A stretch of DNA of 15,000 nucleotides from Leptospira sp. GIMC2001. GTDB taxonomy: Bacteria; Spirochaetota; Leptospiria; Leptospirales; Leptospiraceae. The notes beneath the pieces are model-generated. The model worked only from the letters and a program-made list of their open reading frames with translations, was not told the DNA's origin and made no database searches. The position numbers and the translations under genes were made by a program. Each line of letters begins with the position of its first letter. Within the stretch, counting starts at the first letter, position 1. This document shows positions 1-8,620 of this stretch, piece after piece. Location of the stretch: assembly GCF_028462125.1 (NCBI RefSeq), contig NZ_CP115468.1, positions 1,195,001-1,210,000 on the forward strand. The letters are read 5' to 3'.

Positions 1-3000
1 GGCGGAGCAGTTTCTGGATTGATTTCAGAAGCCTCTGTTACCTTAACTAACAATAATGAATCGGTGACTATTGAATCAGATGGAAATTTTACTTTTCCTA
101 CGAGATTAAATACTGGCGAAGCCTATAATATTTCGTTATCAACGAATTCTGTCAGTATTTCGTGTAGTCTATCTAATGAACAAGGAATAGTTCAAAATAG
201 GGATATTGATAATATCAGTGTTACCTGTGGATTCGGAGCTGATTATTATGAGGTTGCAGTGAATGTCTCAGGGATCAGTGGCTCATTAACGGTTCTAAAT
301 AATTCGACAGATTCGTTGAATATTTCATCTACTGGACTCGCAAAGTTTTCGACTCGTATTCTAACCGGATCGAATTATGCGGTTTCGATTTCTTCTCAAC
401 CTGCGGGATCTGTATGTTCTTTTGATGATCCGACGCTTTCGCTAGGTACAATTTCGAGTTCTAATGTCACTATATTTATTACATGTATAACAGGGTATCT
501 TGTCGGGGGAAGTATTGCACCTCAAGCAAGCGTTGATCTTGGAACAAGCTTAATTTCCCAAAATTCCTATCTAAGAACAAGGGTTGGATCTTATCCGGTT
601 AACGCTGGAGGTGGAGGTGCAATTCCCGGAGTGGCTGTTGCTTTTGCTTCACCGACAGCTGCTCGATTTAATGCACCTGCAATGATCGCAACGGATGGAA
701 CTTTTATCTATCTTGCAGATTTTTTGAATGGAGTTATTCGAAAGATCGACAAATCGAACGGCAATACTACGATCCTTGCTGGAGGTGGTAGTGGTGGCGG
801 AACAATTTGTCCAGGAACCATAACTACGAATTGTCTTGATGGAATTGGAACTGCAGCTGAGTTTAATGGTATCATAGGTCTTACTACGAATGGAAATAAT
901 TTATTTGTTTTGGAATCGTCGGGTCGCAGAATAAGAAAAGTCAATCTTGCGAATTCAGCTGTTTCAACTTTTGCTGGTTCAGGTAACGCAGCAGCCAATG
1001 ATAATGCTTCAGGTATCCTTGCATCCTTTAATAATCCTTCTTGGATTACAGCATTTGAGGATAATCTTTATATTGTTGATCGTGGCAATTGTACTATACG
1101 AGTTGTGAATCCGATTACTACCGCTGTAAGTACAATAGCAGGTGCAGCTACACTTTGCAGTTTTAACGACAACCCGATAGGAACGAATGCAAGATTTGTC
1201 TCTCCTTTGGCTGTAGTTGCGCTCGGTACCAATCTATATATAACAGATATTGGAGCCGGAGGTGGACACAAGATACGTCGATTATCGCTTAGCGGAACCA
1301 ATGCTGTCACAACAATTGCTGGAGATGGAATCCAAGCATCAACAGATGGATTCGGAACTTCGGCTCAATTCAATGATCCTCATGGTCTTGCAACAGATGG
1401 AATAAATTTATTTATCTCTGAATGGTCAGGACATAGAATTCGACATTTAAGAATTTCGGATAACAAGGTTACAACGCTTGTAGGCAGTGTATCAGGGTAT
1501 GATGATAACACTGGGGGCAATGGTCGTTTGAGCTTTCCTGGTTACATATTGTGTGATGGAGCAAATGTTTATATAGTGGATTCCAACAATCATTCCCTGC
1601 GTTATCTAGAAGTTTCGCAGATGCTTCGTTATAGATTTGATGGCAATACCAATGATTCTAATGGTTCGAATCATGGAATACCAACAGGAGCTCCCTTAGC
1701 TTCATCGGATGAAAATGGAAGTCCGAATGGATCCTATCTATTTGACGGAAGCACAGAATTTATCCAGTCAACAAATAATATTTTATCTAGCAATATAAAC
1801 AATTTGACTATTTCTGCCTGGGTAAATCCTTCTGGAGGCTCCGGGAGTCAATTTATTTTTTACAATGGATTAGGTGGATCGAATGGTTACGGTGTCTCCT
1901 TCGATGGTAGCGATCGGTCATTATATATTTCTTTGGGTGGGATTGCAGCAAGTTCCAACTCAACCATGAAGTTACCATTGAACCAATGGTCTCATGTAGT
2001 CCTAACGAGAAATGCATCCAATTGGCAAATTTATATAAACGGTAAACCCGATTCGTTAGTCTTTGCTATGAATCCCAATATACCAGCTAGCAGTTTTAAG
2101 GTGGCTGATGCGGGGAATGGATTCTTTTTTAAAGGTAAAATTTCTGATGTAAGATTTTTCAATGGAGCACTGGATAGTGATGCAATTCAAAGGCTTGCAA
2201 TTCAAGTTCCTTCTGGATTGGTTTCTTTTTTCCCATTGGATGGTAATTCTAAAGATTATGGTAATTTTAATAACGATTTGGTCGTCTCTGGTGCAGTAGT
2301 CACATCTGATCGCAACGGACACACGAATGCAGCCTATAGCTTTAACGGCGCATCGTTTATGCAAAAGTTGAATCCAAATGGACTTCCAGTTGGAAATAAT
2401 GCGAGGAGTATCTGTGCTTGGTTTAAAACATCAAATAGCATAGGTCAATATATTGTTGGTTTTGGAACGATGTCTGCTTCATCAGGCAACGGGCTTGTAA
2501 TCACCTCGACTGTAACTGGAATGTTTGGCGTAACGGATGATGTTACAATTTTTCATGAAGGTTTCATGAATCAATGGATTCATCTCTGCGGTGTCTACGA
2601 TTCCACGACAGCATCAATTTACGAAAATGGTGTTCTACGCGAGTCTGTAAATAAAATTTGGACTACGGCAATTTCACCCAATTTAGAAGTAGGTAGACTC
2701 ATTGACGGAACTGGAAATTTTTTTGGAGTCTTAGATGATATTCGTATCTATAATCGCGTACTTTCTATATCTGAAATGAAAGCAATTGCAGGTTACTATC
2801 CAACTCAAGTGAGTAGTTGGAACGAATCGCTTGTGAGCAGCAGCTTGAAGTTTTATCTTATGCCTGAGGCAACATCCTATGGACCAGGATTGTGTAGTGG
2901 GGGGATCAATTGTGTTGGAACTTGGGATGATCGCAGTGGTAGTGGGTATCATATTAGCCAAGGAGTTGGGGTAATTCAGCCATTGTACAATGCAATCGGA

Positions 3001-3573
3001 ATCAATGATGTTCCTGCAATCCGCTTCATTGGAACTGGCTTAAATCCATCTTTTATGTCTAGATCATGTGAGCCGATTTTGAACGGAACAACCAATACGA
3101 TAGTTTCTGTATTTAAAGAAACTACACAATTAGGTAATAATGGAATATTCCAAAATGGAGGACCAACGGATGGAAAATTACTCTACATCCTTAGGACTTT
3201 TTCTGGAAATCCTACATTGTTCGATCTAGATTCTAATGGCGCAAAAGTCCAATCGAATTCTCTATTCAATAGCGTAAACGAATCTGTAATTATGACCTTA
3301 GATTATGATGGAGCCATAGGAAACCTATTCAAGAATGGAGCGGTTGCAAGTTCTATTGATTCGGGTGGATCAACCTTCAATTGTGCATCTGGAAATTTGG
3401 ATATCGGTCGATATTTTTTTGGCGGGCTATATCCTGGAGATGGAGGCTATTTTGATGGTGAGCTAGGAGATTTCATCTATTTTGACGAGGTTCTATCCAC
3501 AAGTGATAGGGAAATAGTTCAATGTTATCTTTCGAATAAATACAATATTCCAGTGAGCCATTCTTGCCCCTAG
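1..3573 (+). CDS. Large surface-type protein with NHL propeller and three LamG-like domains (5' end outside window)
   Basis: The frame is open from base 1, so the true start lies upstream; a TTG at 19 is not a convincing start. The visible part is about 1190 residues. In order it shows two Ser/Asn-rich beta-modules of about 75 residues, each ending in a Val/Ile-Thr-Cys motif (bases 1-500); NHL-like repeats with recurring 'NxLYIxD..' and 'V(S/T)T(I/F)AG' patterns (about 600-1620), consistent with a beta-propeller; and three concanavalin A/LamG-like domains (about 1620-2210, 2215-2800 and 2805-3570). The second and first of these share 'F.LDGN..D', 'SFNG' and 'QW.H...' signatures, and the third has a 'WDDRSGSGYH' signature. 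Such folds usually bind glycans or proteins, and the composition suggests export to the envelope or beyond. No signal peptide or lipobox can be seen because the N-terminus is missing. The ligand is unknown. A 184-base spacer with no clear terminator follows. Confidence 0.85.
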   Translation, partial: GGAVSGLISEASVTLTNNNESVTIESDGNFTFPTRLNTGEAYNISLSTNSVSISCSLSNEQGIVQNRDIDNISVTCGFGADYYEVAVNVSGISGSLTVLNNSTDSLNISSTGLAKFSTRILTGSNYAVSISSQPAGSVCSFDDPTLSLGTISSSNVTIFITCITGYLVGGSIAPQASVDLGTSLISQNSYLRTRVGSYPVNAGGGGAIPGVAVAFASPTAARFNAPAMIATDGTFIYLADFLNGVIRKIDKSNGNTTILAGGGSGGGTICPGTITTNCLDGIGTAAEFNGIIGLTTNGNNLFVLESSGRRIRKVNLANSAVSTFAGSGNAAANDNASGILASFNNPSWITAFEDNLYIVDRGNCTIRVVNPITTAVSTIAGAATLCSFNDNPIGTNARFVSPLAVVALGTNLYITDIGAGGGHKIRRLSLSGTNAVTTIAGDGIQASTDGFGTSAQFNDPHGLATDGINLFISEWSGHRIRHLRISDNKVTTLVGSVSGYDDNTGGNGRLSFPGYILCDGANVYIVDSNNHSLRYLEVSQMLRYRFDGNTNDSNGSNHGIPTGAPLASSDENGSPNGSYLFDGSTEFIQSTNNILSSNINNLTISAWVNPSGGSGSQFIFYNGLGGSNGYGVSFDGSDRSLYISLGGIAASSNSTMKLPLNQWSHVVLTRNASNWQIYINGKPDSLVFAMNPNIPASSFKVADAGNGFFFKGKISDVRFFNGALDSDAIQRLAIQVPSGLVSFFPLDGNSKDYGNFNNDLVVSGAVVTSDRNGHTNAAYSFNGASFMQKLNPNGLPVGNNARSICAWFKTSNSIGQYIVGFGTMSASSGNGLVITSTVTGMFGVTDDVTIFHEGFMNQWIHLCGVYDSTTASIYENGVLRESVNKIWTTAISPNLEVGRLIDGTGNFFGVLDDIRIYNRVLSISEMKAIAGYYPTQVSSWNESLVSSSLKFYLMPEATSYGPGLCSGGINCVGTWDDRSGSGYHISQGVGVIQPLYNAIGINDVPAIRFIGTGLNPSFMSRSCEPILNGTTNTIVSVFKETTQLGNNGIFQNGGPTDGKLLYILRTFSGNPTLFDLDSNGAKVQSNSLFNSVNESVIMTLDYDGAIGNLFKNGAVASSIDSGGSTFNCASGNLDIGRYFFGGLYPGDGGYFDGELGDFIYFDEVLSTSDREIVQCYLSNKYNIPVSHSCP

Positions 3574-3720
3574 TTAAATAATAATTTCCGCAAATTCCAT
3601 TGGTTTTTATCATAGATTCACTCAGAATTGCATTTAGTTTCAATTTTAAAATACACCATTCACCTCTATCCAAATAGAATTTGAAACTTAAATCCTAAAA
3701 TAGATTTGTTATTTTTGTAG

Positions 3721-3751
3721 TTGACAAAAAATTAATACGAACGATCGTGCT
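3721..3751 (+). promoter_or_regulatory. Probable tetR promoter -35 with overlapping TetR operator
   Basis: A perfect TTGACA hexamer lies at 3721-3726, about 30 bases before the GTG start of the TetR gene. No good -10 hexamer is visible at normal spacing. The site where it would fall is covered by the palindrome ACGAACGATCGT (3737-3748), whose core ACGATCGT is a perfect inverted repeat. On the opposite strand 3737-3751 reads AGCACGATCGTTCGT, nearly identical to the site at 4435-4449. TetR proteins commonly repress themselves through such palindromes, so autoregulation is inferred, not shown. Confidence 0.5.
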
Positions 3752-3757
3752 TTTATT

Positions 3758-4375
3758 GTGACAAAAGGTGAAGAAACCAAATCCATAATTCTTCGGAAGG
3801 CTCTGAATCTTGCTAGCGTTCAAGGTTTGGGTGGAATTACAATCGGAAGTCTTGCTCTTGATTTGAATATGTCGAAGAGTGGACTTTTTGGTAAATTTCA
3901 ATCTAAAGAGAATCTTCAGATCGACGTTTTGAAAACGGGTTCAGAGCTTTTTCGAAGGAGAGTGATCTATCCAAGCCTGAAAGCAAAGCCAGGAATAGAA
4001 AGGCTAAAAGTGGCATTTACATCTTGGTTAGATTGGGAGAATGGATCGGAGCTTCCTGGTGGTTGCATTTTTCTTGCCAGTATTTCTGATCTGGATGATA
4101 AACCTGGCTTAGTTCGAGATTATTTGTTGAAGACGCAAAAGGAATGGATACAGATTCTACGCCAATTTCTGAATGAGGCACAGGAACTCAATTCTGCAAA
4201 GATCAAGAAAGCAAATGAAGATGCAAATGTAAATACAGACTCACTAGTCCAAGAGATTTGGGGAATGGTATTGAGTTATCATTTCTACAATCGATTTCTA
4301 AAAGATAAAAAATCAAAAACACAAACAATGCAGATTTTTACCCAATTTTTAGAAAGATATTTTAAAACTAAGTAG
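3758..4375 (+). CDS. TetR/AcrR-family transcriptional regulator
   Basis: This 205-residue protein has the family's usual length. Residues 6-53 form the N-terminal DNA-binding domain, with the helix-turn-helix and its flank at about 27-53 (ITIGSLALDLNMSKSGLFGK, then F..KENL). The rest is helical and carries 'PGGCIFLASISDLDDKPG..RDYL' (about residues 99-123), a motif seen in TetR proteins with a C-terminal ligand domain related to the YxaF type. The GTG at 3758 is chosen because a TGA at 3722 closes the frame upstream and a start further in would cut the DNA-binding domain; no strong ribosome site precedes it. The alpha/beta hydrolase gene follows after 35 bases and is the likely target, together with tetR itself. 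The inducer cannot be read from the sequence. Confidence 0.92.
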   Translation: MTKGEETKSIILRKALNLASVQGLGGITIGSLALDLNMSKSGLFGKFQSKENLQIDVLKTGSELFRRRVIYPSLKAKPGIERLKVAFTSWLDWENGSELPGGCIFLASISDLDDKPGLVRDYLLKTQKEWIQILRQFLNEAQELNSAKIKKANEDANVNTDSLVQEIWGMVLSYHFYNRFLKDKKSKTQTMQIFTQFLERYFKTK

Positions 4376-4400
4376 ATTGCGATAATGAATTAAAAAGGAA

Positions 4401-4405
4401 AGAGG
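4401..4405 (+). promoter_or_regulatory. Ribosome binding site of the alpha/beta hydrolase gene
   Basis: AGAGG, preceded by AAGGAA, lies five bases before the ATG at 4411. This purine-rich block is the best ribosome site near either candidate start. It supports 4411 over the internal ATG of codon 19 (4465), which has no comparable site. Confidence 0.6.
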
Positions 4406-4410
4406 AAAAA

Positions 4411-5367
4411 ATGGAAAATCAGTTGGATAATAAAAGCACGAACGTTCGTTTGCAAAATGAAATAATGGTGGCAGAACCGGAAAGCAATGGTGAGGATTTC
4501 AATGAGTCAATAGAGGCGAAATTTAGGATTTCAACTGTCAATGATAGATTGTCTTATCAAGCTAAGATAGATTCAACAAGATCTAAAGGTAGAAATTTTG
4601 GATTGGTGGGAGCCCATATTTTTTTATCAACCAAGCGAGTCAGACCCTCCCGAAAGGAAATGGATGTGATCAACTCTTCTAATCAGAATTATTTTCTGTT
4701 AGATGGTAAAAAGATTAAATTCTATCAATGGGGAAATGAAGGCAAATTAATCTTTCTTGTCCATGGATGGAATGGAAATGTTGGAAACTTCTCACGCTTT
4801 GTTCCAGACTTGATTGCTATGGGATATCGTGTAGTCGGAATTGATCTTCCTGGTCATGGCAATTCAGAAGGAAGATATTCGAATGCGGTTCTTGCGAGTC
4901 GAGCAGTTTTTGAATTATCTAGAATTGTAGGCAATCCTTACGCATTTATCACTCACTCCTTTGGAGGAGCGGCGGCAACGATCGCGCAAGAGTTGGGATT
5001 GCAAGCAGATCGTTTAGTTTATATCTGTCCTCCTCGCGATCTAATGAGTATCACCTTGGGATTTGCAGGATATTGGAAATTAAGTGAAGATGAAATTTTA
5101 CAAACTAGAGATGCCATCGAATCAAAAGTAGGGCGTAAACTTGCCGATTTGGATCTAATACGAATTGGCAAAATGCTCAATAATAAATTGCTATTAATCC
5201 ATGATAAGGACGACAGTGAGATTCCATATACATTTGGAGAAAAGGTTTCCCAAGCTTGGTCTCAATCAAAACTTCTCTTAACTTCAGGACTAGGTCATAG
5301 GATGATACTTCGAGATGAAGGGATTAAGTTGAAAGTTTTAGATTTTTTGGAAAATGGTTTCGATTAG
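4411..5367 (+). CDS. Alpha/beta-fold hydrolase
   Basis: A 318-residue alpha/beta-hydrolase. The first 90 or so residues are a charged, family-atypical N-terminal extension. The fold starts near residue 95. Visible hallmarks are the oxyanion-hole 'LVHGW' (His118-Gly119), 'GIDLPGHGNSEG' (143-154), the nucleophile elbow T-H-S-F-G-G with Ser183, the acid in 'HDKDDSEIP' (probably Asp268) and the catalytic His296 in 'GLGHR'. All triad members are present, so it is probably active. It has no signal peptide and is likely cytoplasmic. Esterase, lipase-like or C-C hydrolase activity is possible; the substrate cannot be assigned. It lies 35 bases after the TetR gene and is probably cotranscribed with it. 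A near-copy of the tetR operator sits within codons 9-13. A hairpin region follows the stop. Confidence 0.93.
   Translation: MENQLDNKSTNVRLQNEIMVAEPESNGEDFNESIEAKFRISTVNDRLSYQAKIDSTRSKGRNFGLVGAHIFLSTKRVRPSRKEMDVINSSNQNYFLLDGKKIKFYQWGNEGKLIFLVHGWNGNVGNFSRFVPDLIAMGYRVVGIDLPGHGNSEGRYSNAVLASRAVFELSRIVGNPYAFITHSFGGAAATIAQELGLQADRLVYICPPRDLMSITLGFAGYWKLSEDEILQTRDAIESKVGRKLADLDLIRIGKMLNNKLLLIHDKDDSEIPYTFGEKVSQAWSQSKLLLTSGLGHRMILRDEGIKLKVLDFLENGFD
4435..4449. promoter_or_regulatory. Second TetR-type operator, inside the hydrolase 5' coding region
   Basis: AGCACGAACGTTCGT, of which ACGAACGTTCGT (4438-4449) is a perfect 12-base palindrome. The reverse complement of the site at the tetR promoter (3737-3751) matches 14 of its 15 bases. 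The pairing of sites flanks the regulator gene, which supports binding by the same TetR protein. It falls 24 bases after the hydrolase ATG, where a bound repressor could block elongation. It could instead serve a start further downstream (ATG 4465). Binding is inferred. Confidence 0.5.
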
Positions 5368-5382
5368 AATTTAATCAATGTT

Positions 5383-5422
5383 AAAAAAACAAAAGCCATT
5401 CTCTTGGAAAAGGGAATGGCTT
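5383..5422 (-). terminator. Rho-independent terminator for the minus-strand gene at 5469
   Basis: The inverted repeat AAGCCATTCTCT (5393-5404) and AGGGAATGGCTT (5411-5422) forms a 12-base stem with one G-T pair and a six-base loop. On the minus strand it is followed by TTTTGTTTTTTT, the complement of 5381-5392. This is a classical intrinsic terminator placed about 45 bases beyond the stop of the minus-strand gene. The plus strand lacks a T-run here. Confidence 0.8.
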
Positions 5423-5424
5423 AG

Positions 5425-5450
5425 CGCGATCTTTATTGATCGTGATTTTG
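5425..5450 (+). terminator. Weaker hairpin, possible terminator of the tetR-hydrolase unit
   Basis: CGCGATC (5425-5431) pairs with GATCGTG (5438-5444) across a TTTATT loop, with one G-T pair, and is followed by ATTTTGGTTT on the plus strand. It sits next to the stronger minus-strand terminator, between two convergent genes. The T-tract is short and interrupted, so this is tentative. Confidence 0.4.
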
Positions 5451-5468
5451 GTTTCTATATACTTACGT

Positions 5469-6329
5469 TCAGTAAGTCATTTTCAGATCTCCAATATCTA
5501 CAATTCTACGAACTAAGAGATTGTTCTTCTCTTTGTTAGGATCAAATATCAGAATCCCTATTTTGTTGAAGGTCAAAAAGTTCGGTCTGTATTGAGTGTA
5601 GTGATGTGTAATAATGGTAGATTGATACTTATTGCTATATAGTGTATAGGTATGGTCTTTTAGTGTTTCATGTCTCCATCCTTTTTTCTCATCCGGAGTC
5701 TGACCAGTATAGTTATGAACCAAGATTTTATCTTTGGCTGGACCTTCTTCACCGTATAGAGTGAACGGTAATGCTTTGCCAGGATTCATGGTCAGATATC
5801 GCATATACTCATCAAAGTTCGGCTCACCAATCTCAGCATTGTATCCGCGAAGAATTTGTTTATCAACTTCTTCTTGTCTTTTATTGTATGTTTCTTCTCC
5901 CCAGATTTCTTTGGAAGGAACATTGGCTGGCATTATATTGGAGAATGTTACTCTTTTTTGAATGGCTTTCGGATTGAAAGGTCTCCATGAAGGATAAGGA
6001 ACTAATTGTCTCTCATCATCATTTTGTGAATCTCTCTCATGAACTGCAATCACGTAGATTGAATAATTATGCGCTTGCATTACCTTAGATTCCAGTTCAA
6101 TCTGTACGTCTAAGAATTCACCTTTTCCGGTGTCTGCATGTCTGCGAACAAATGATACTTTTTTTAATTTGATTCTTGGATCAAAATAAGCTAAAGGATA
6201 ATACGGCTCGTTGTTCACGGAGGCAGTACTATCACCACCAGTTGGTCCGCCTTCTGCCTGTGCCCATATATGGGGATTCAAGGAGAGGGCAAGGATTGCA
6301 AATGCTAGAACGGTTGAGAGCTTCTTCAT
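5469..6329 (-). CDS. Secreted protein of unknown function
   Basis: I do not recognise the family of this 286-residue protein. The start at 6329 gives a clear signal peptide: MKK, a hydrophobic stretch (residues 6-18) and a likely signal peptidase I site after A-Q-A (about residue 25). No lipobox cysteine is present, so it is probably a soluble or periplasm-facing protein. The mature part is rich in Tyr, Lys and Asp, with predicted beta character such as 'FLDVQIELESKVM' and 'IGILIFDPNKEKNN', and no membrane helix. The ribosome site is weak. It lies 82 bases downstream of panD on the same strand and could be read from its own or the panD promoter. A strong terminator follows the stop. It may be genus-specific. 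Confidence 0.8.
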   Translation of the reverse strand: MKKLSTVLAFAILALSLNPHIWAQAEGGPTGGDSTASVNNEPYYPLAYFDPRIKLKKVSFVRRHADTGKGEFLDVQIELESKVMQAHNYSIYVIAVHERDSQNDDERQLVPYPSWRPFNPKAIQKRVTFSNIMPANVPSKEIWGEETYNKRQEEVDKQILRGYNAEIGEPNFDEYMRYLTMNPGKALPFTLYGEEGPAKDKILVHNYTGQTPDEKKGWRHETLKDHTYTLYSNKYQSTIITHHYTQYRPNFLTFNKIGILIFDPNKEKNNLLVRRIVDIGDLKMTY

Positions 6330-6411
6330 AGGTATAGGTTCCGAATTTGGTCTTACTAATACTATCGTGCAGAAAGGGTTGAAAGATTAGGGAAGTTTTG
6401 GAAAAGTCATA

Positions 6412-6762
6412 TCACTTACGTGAGTTTTTTTCATCAACAAGGACAACTTTGGGTTGGTAGTTCTTGGGAAGCTCTGCTTCATCCAATTGTCCATAGGAAA
6501 TGATGATAACTTTGTCACCCTTCATTCCGAGCCTAGCTGCGGCTCCGTTCAGGCAAATTGTCCCTGAACCTCGTTTCCCTTCTATTAGATAGGTTTCGAA
6601 TCTTGAGCCATTGTTGACATTAACAACATGGACTTTCTCATATGGCACCATTCCCGCAGCGTCAACGAGATCCATGTCTACAGTAAGACTTCCCTCGTAA
6701 TTGAGATCAGCCTCGGTAACGGTGGCTCTGTGAATTTTGCCTTTGCAAACTGTGATGATCAT
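6412..6762 (-). CDS. panD: Aspartate 1-decarboxylase (pyruvoyl-dependent)
   Basis: At 116 residues this matches the small PanD proenzyme. PanD converts L-aspartate to beta-alanine for pantothenate and coenzyme A synthesis in the cytoplasm. The self-cleavage site is intact: residues 22-25 are Y-E-G-S, so Gly24-Ser25 would be cut and Ser25 become the pyruvoyl group. Lys9, Tyr22, Arg54 (NNGSRFETY), Tyr58 and Asn72 in 'LNGAAAR' are all present, as in active enzymes. The N-terminus, [20 protein letters not shown], aligns with the family start, fixing the ATG at 6762. The gene diverges from lipB across 57 bases that must hold both 5' regions. No partner pan genes are in view. Confidence 0.97.
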   Translation of the reverse strand: MIITVCKGKIHRATVTEADLNYEGSLTVDMDLVDAAGMVPYEKVHVVNVNNGSRFETYLIEGKRGSGTICLNGAAARLGMKGDKVIIISYGQLDEAELPKNYQPKVVLVDEKNSRK

Positions 6763-6819
6763 TTAGTTTGTACCTAAAAATATTTCACCCTTGGACGACA
6801 AGGGGAATTTTATTAATCT

Positions 6820-7485
6820 ATGATTTTCCATAACTTTCATAAACCCGTCACATATTTAGACTATTTACAGTTCCAGGAGAGATCGAGGAAAAAAAAGTTA
6901 GAATCCATGCTTTTTTTACAGCATCCCATGACAATCACCTCTGGAGTTTCCTCAAAAGACGTAAACTTGCTCATATCGCCGGATAAGTTGCTTTCAATGG
7001 GAGTCGACTTTATCCAGACTACTCGAGGTGGAGATTTTACGGGACATGAAATCGGACAAATTGTAACCTATTTCCATATAAATCTCGCAGATCGGAAGAT
7101 GGAAGTTGGGAAATTTCTTGCTGAAATGCAAACTAGCTTAATTGAAATTACTAAAAATATTTGGAATATTGAACTGATATCCGATCCACAAAATCCTGGT
7201 TTGTATCTAAAATCCAATCCTGAGAAAAAGGCCGCATCTCTTGGCGTCTATTTTAAATCATTTTTTACAAGTTTTGGCTTCGCACTCAATCTAAGTAACT
7301 CTGGCAAAATTTTCCAATATATCAATCCTTGCGGAATCAATTCCAATCGTATGGTAAGTCTCGCTGATTGTGGAGCTGATCCAAGTCTTAGAGATTCATT
7401 CATTCGAGCTTATGGAGACTATTGGATTCAACATGTTTTGAAAAAATATCCTGCAAAGAATCAGGAAACTCACCGATGGTTCTAG
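6820..7485 (+). CDS. lipB: Octanoyl-[acyl carrier protein]:protein N-octanoyltransferase
   Basis: LipB moves octanoyl from acyl carrier protein to lipoyl domains, the first step of endogenous lipoate attachment. The 221 residues match the family. Visible motifs are 'LFLQHPMTITSG' (31-42), 'RGGDFTGHEIGQ' with His76, 'KKAASLGVYF' with the expected active-site Lys at 136 or 137, and 'INPCGI' with catalytic Cys171. These correspond to the Lys and Cys of the E. coli acyl-thioester mechanism. The 'ALNLS' strand before the cysteine is also typical. An AGGGGA block about 13 bases upstream is an acceptable though distant ribosome site. lipA is not in view. The gene leads a plus-strand cluster reaching to 11703, with only 16 bases to the next coding region. 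Confidence 0.96.
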   Translation: MIFHNFHKPVTYLDYLQFQERSRKKKLESMLFLQHPMTITSGVSSKDVNLLISPDKLLSMGVDFIQTTRGGDFTGHEIGQIVTYFHINLADRKMEVGKFLAEMQTSLIEITKNIWNIELISDPQNPGLYLKSNPEKKAASLGVYFKSFFTSFGFALNLSNSGKIFQYINPCGINSNRMVSLADCGADPSLRDSFIRAYGDYWIQHVLKKYPAKNQETHRWF

Positions 7486-7501
7486 ACAGAGGGCAAAGGA
7501 A

Positions 7502-8620
7502 TTGTTTCTTTTTCGAACTGTTGTATTTTCTATCCTTGTTTTGGTGGTCTGCGAAGCGGTAGCGTTGTCTGCAGTGACTTGGTCTTTCCTCGAATCTGCG
7601 CAATCATCTTTTCAATTTCTAAAAACAGCTTCTGACAATAGGGCACGCGATACAATTGTCTCACTCGCTAAAGCAGCTGAGATCCGGATGAATCCTGCAG
7701 GCTTCCAAGAGATTCAAAAAACTTTCGCAAGACTTAAAACAGTAACCAGTGAAGATCCAGATCAATTCAGAGTCTTAGAAGTCGCACTTGTGAATCCAAA
7801 TTCCATCTTGCTTGCCGACTCAAATGAAGTTCCTCTTCCTGCCTTAAAAAATCGTGAGCCTCATCCGGAATATTCTGGTGATCTTTATACAAGAGCACTA
7901 AGAATGCGTAAATGGCAATACCCAGATCCAATCGTGATTGGAGAGGCAACAAATCCGATTGCTGGAAATATTTTATTTCAATATGCAGAACCTTTTATAT
8001 TGAAATTTTTTCCCAATATAAGAGATGAGAAGGGACTAGTTTCCAGTGCTGTCTACCATGAAACCAAATTGGATGTAGTTGGAGCCGTTCATCTTATCTA
8101 TACTCGCGGTAATTTTGGTTTATTCATTCAAAAGCAACAAGAAATGTATCTATGGATGATCATGACTTATGGCATTGCAGCTTTTGCATTGAGTGTTGGT
8201 GTAATTCTTGTTTATGTTGTGTTCGCAACTTTCAATCGTAAAGATTCTCAAATGACACAAAGATTGGTTGGATCCGAAGAAGCTGAGCCACCTATCATCG
8301 AGAGAAAATCTGTATTAGAATTCGATGACAATCATGAAATAGGTTTGAACCATAGCGATCAATCAGTAGGGAATTCGACGCAAACTTCTGTTCGACCTGC
8401 AGCGAACATGGGATCAACAATATCAGCGGGAGCTAAGAAAGAAACTGTTGTAAATGAAAAATCTACAGCTTCTTCAATGGAAGACCAACAACCTAACAAA
8501 GAATTTACATCCAATCCATCTGAAGAATTGAAGCAACAAACGGAAAAAGAAATTGTGATGTCTCCTCCGATCAAGAGGGATGTAGTGGATGCGATATATC
8601 TGGGGGAACATGGAAGTTAG
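7502..8620 (+). CDS. Two-helix membrane protein with extracytoplasmic domain, possible sensor
   Basis: Family not recognised; 372 residues. A membrane helix at about residues 6-28 and another at 216-244 bracket a domain of roughly 185 residues that should face the periplasm. A cytoplasmic tail of about 125 residues is rich in Ser, Glu, Gln and Asn and looks disordered. This layout resembles the input half of a sensor, but no HAMP, kinase or phosphatase domain follows. The TTG start at 7502 has GAGG at 7489-7492 at normal spacing. The frame is also open back to 7442, and a CTG at 7451 would add 17 residues, so the start is uncertain. The last 11 bases overlap the STAS-protein gene, which suggests a joint function and coupled translation. 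Confidence 0.8.
   Translation: MFLFRTVVFSILVLVVCEAVALSAVTWSFLESAQSSFQFLKTASDNRARDTIVSLAKAAEIRMNPAGFQEIQKTFARLKTVTSEDPDQFRVLEVALVNPNSILLADSNEVPLPALKNREPHPEYSGDLYTRALRMRKWQYPDPIVIGEATNPIAGNILFQYAEPFILKFFPNIRDEKGLVSSAVYHETKLDVVGAVHLIYTRGNFGLFIQKQQEMYLWMIMTYGIAAFALSVGVILVYVVFATFNRKDSQMTQRLVGSEEAEPPIIERKSVLEFDDNHEIGLNHSDQSVGNSTQTSVRPAANMGSTISAGAKKETVVNEKSTASSMEDQQPNKEFTSNPSEELKQQTEKEIVMSPPIKRDVVDAIYLGEHGS
8602..8607 (+). promoter_or_regulatory. Ribosome binding site deciding the STAS-protein start
   Basis: GGGGGA lies two bases before the ATG at 8610, with its 5' part at workable spacing. An in-frame ATG at 8589 has no such site and would add seven residues outside the STAS fold, so 8610 is preferred. 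Confidence 0.55.

Noticed and set aside
708..1310. Two minus-strand reading frames opposite the large surface gene
   Set aside because: They are antisense shadows of a continuous 1190-codon frame with clear repeat domains.
3636..3688. Inverted repeat AGTTTCAA/TTGAAACT as a terminator of the large gene
   Set aside because: The loop is 37 bases, the stem is AT-rich and no T-run follows.
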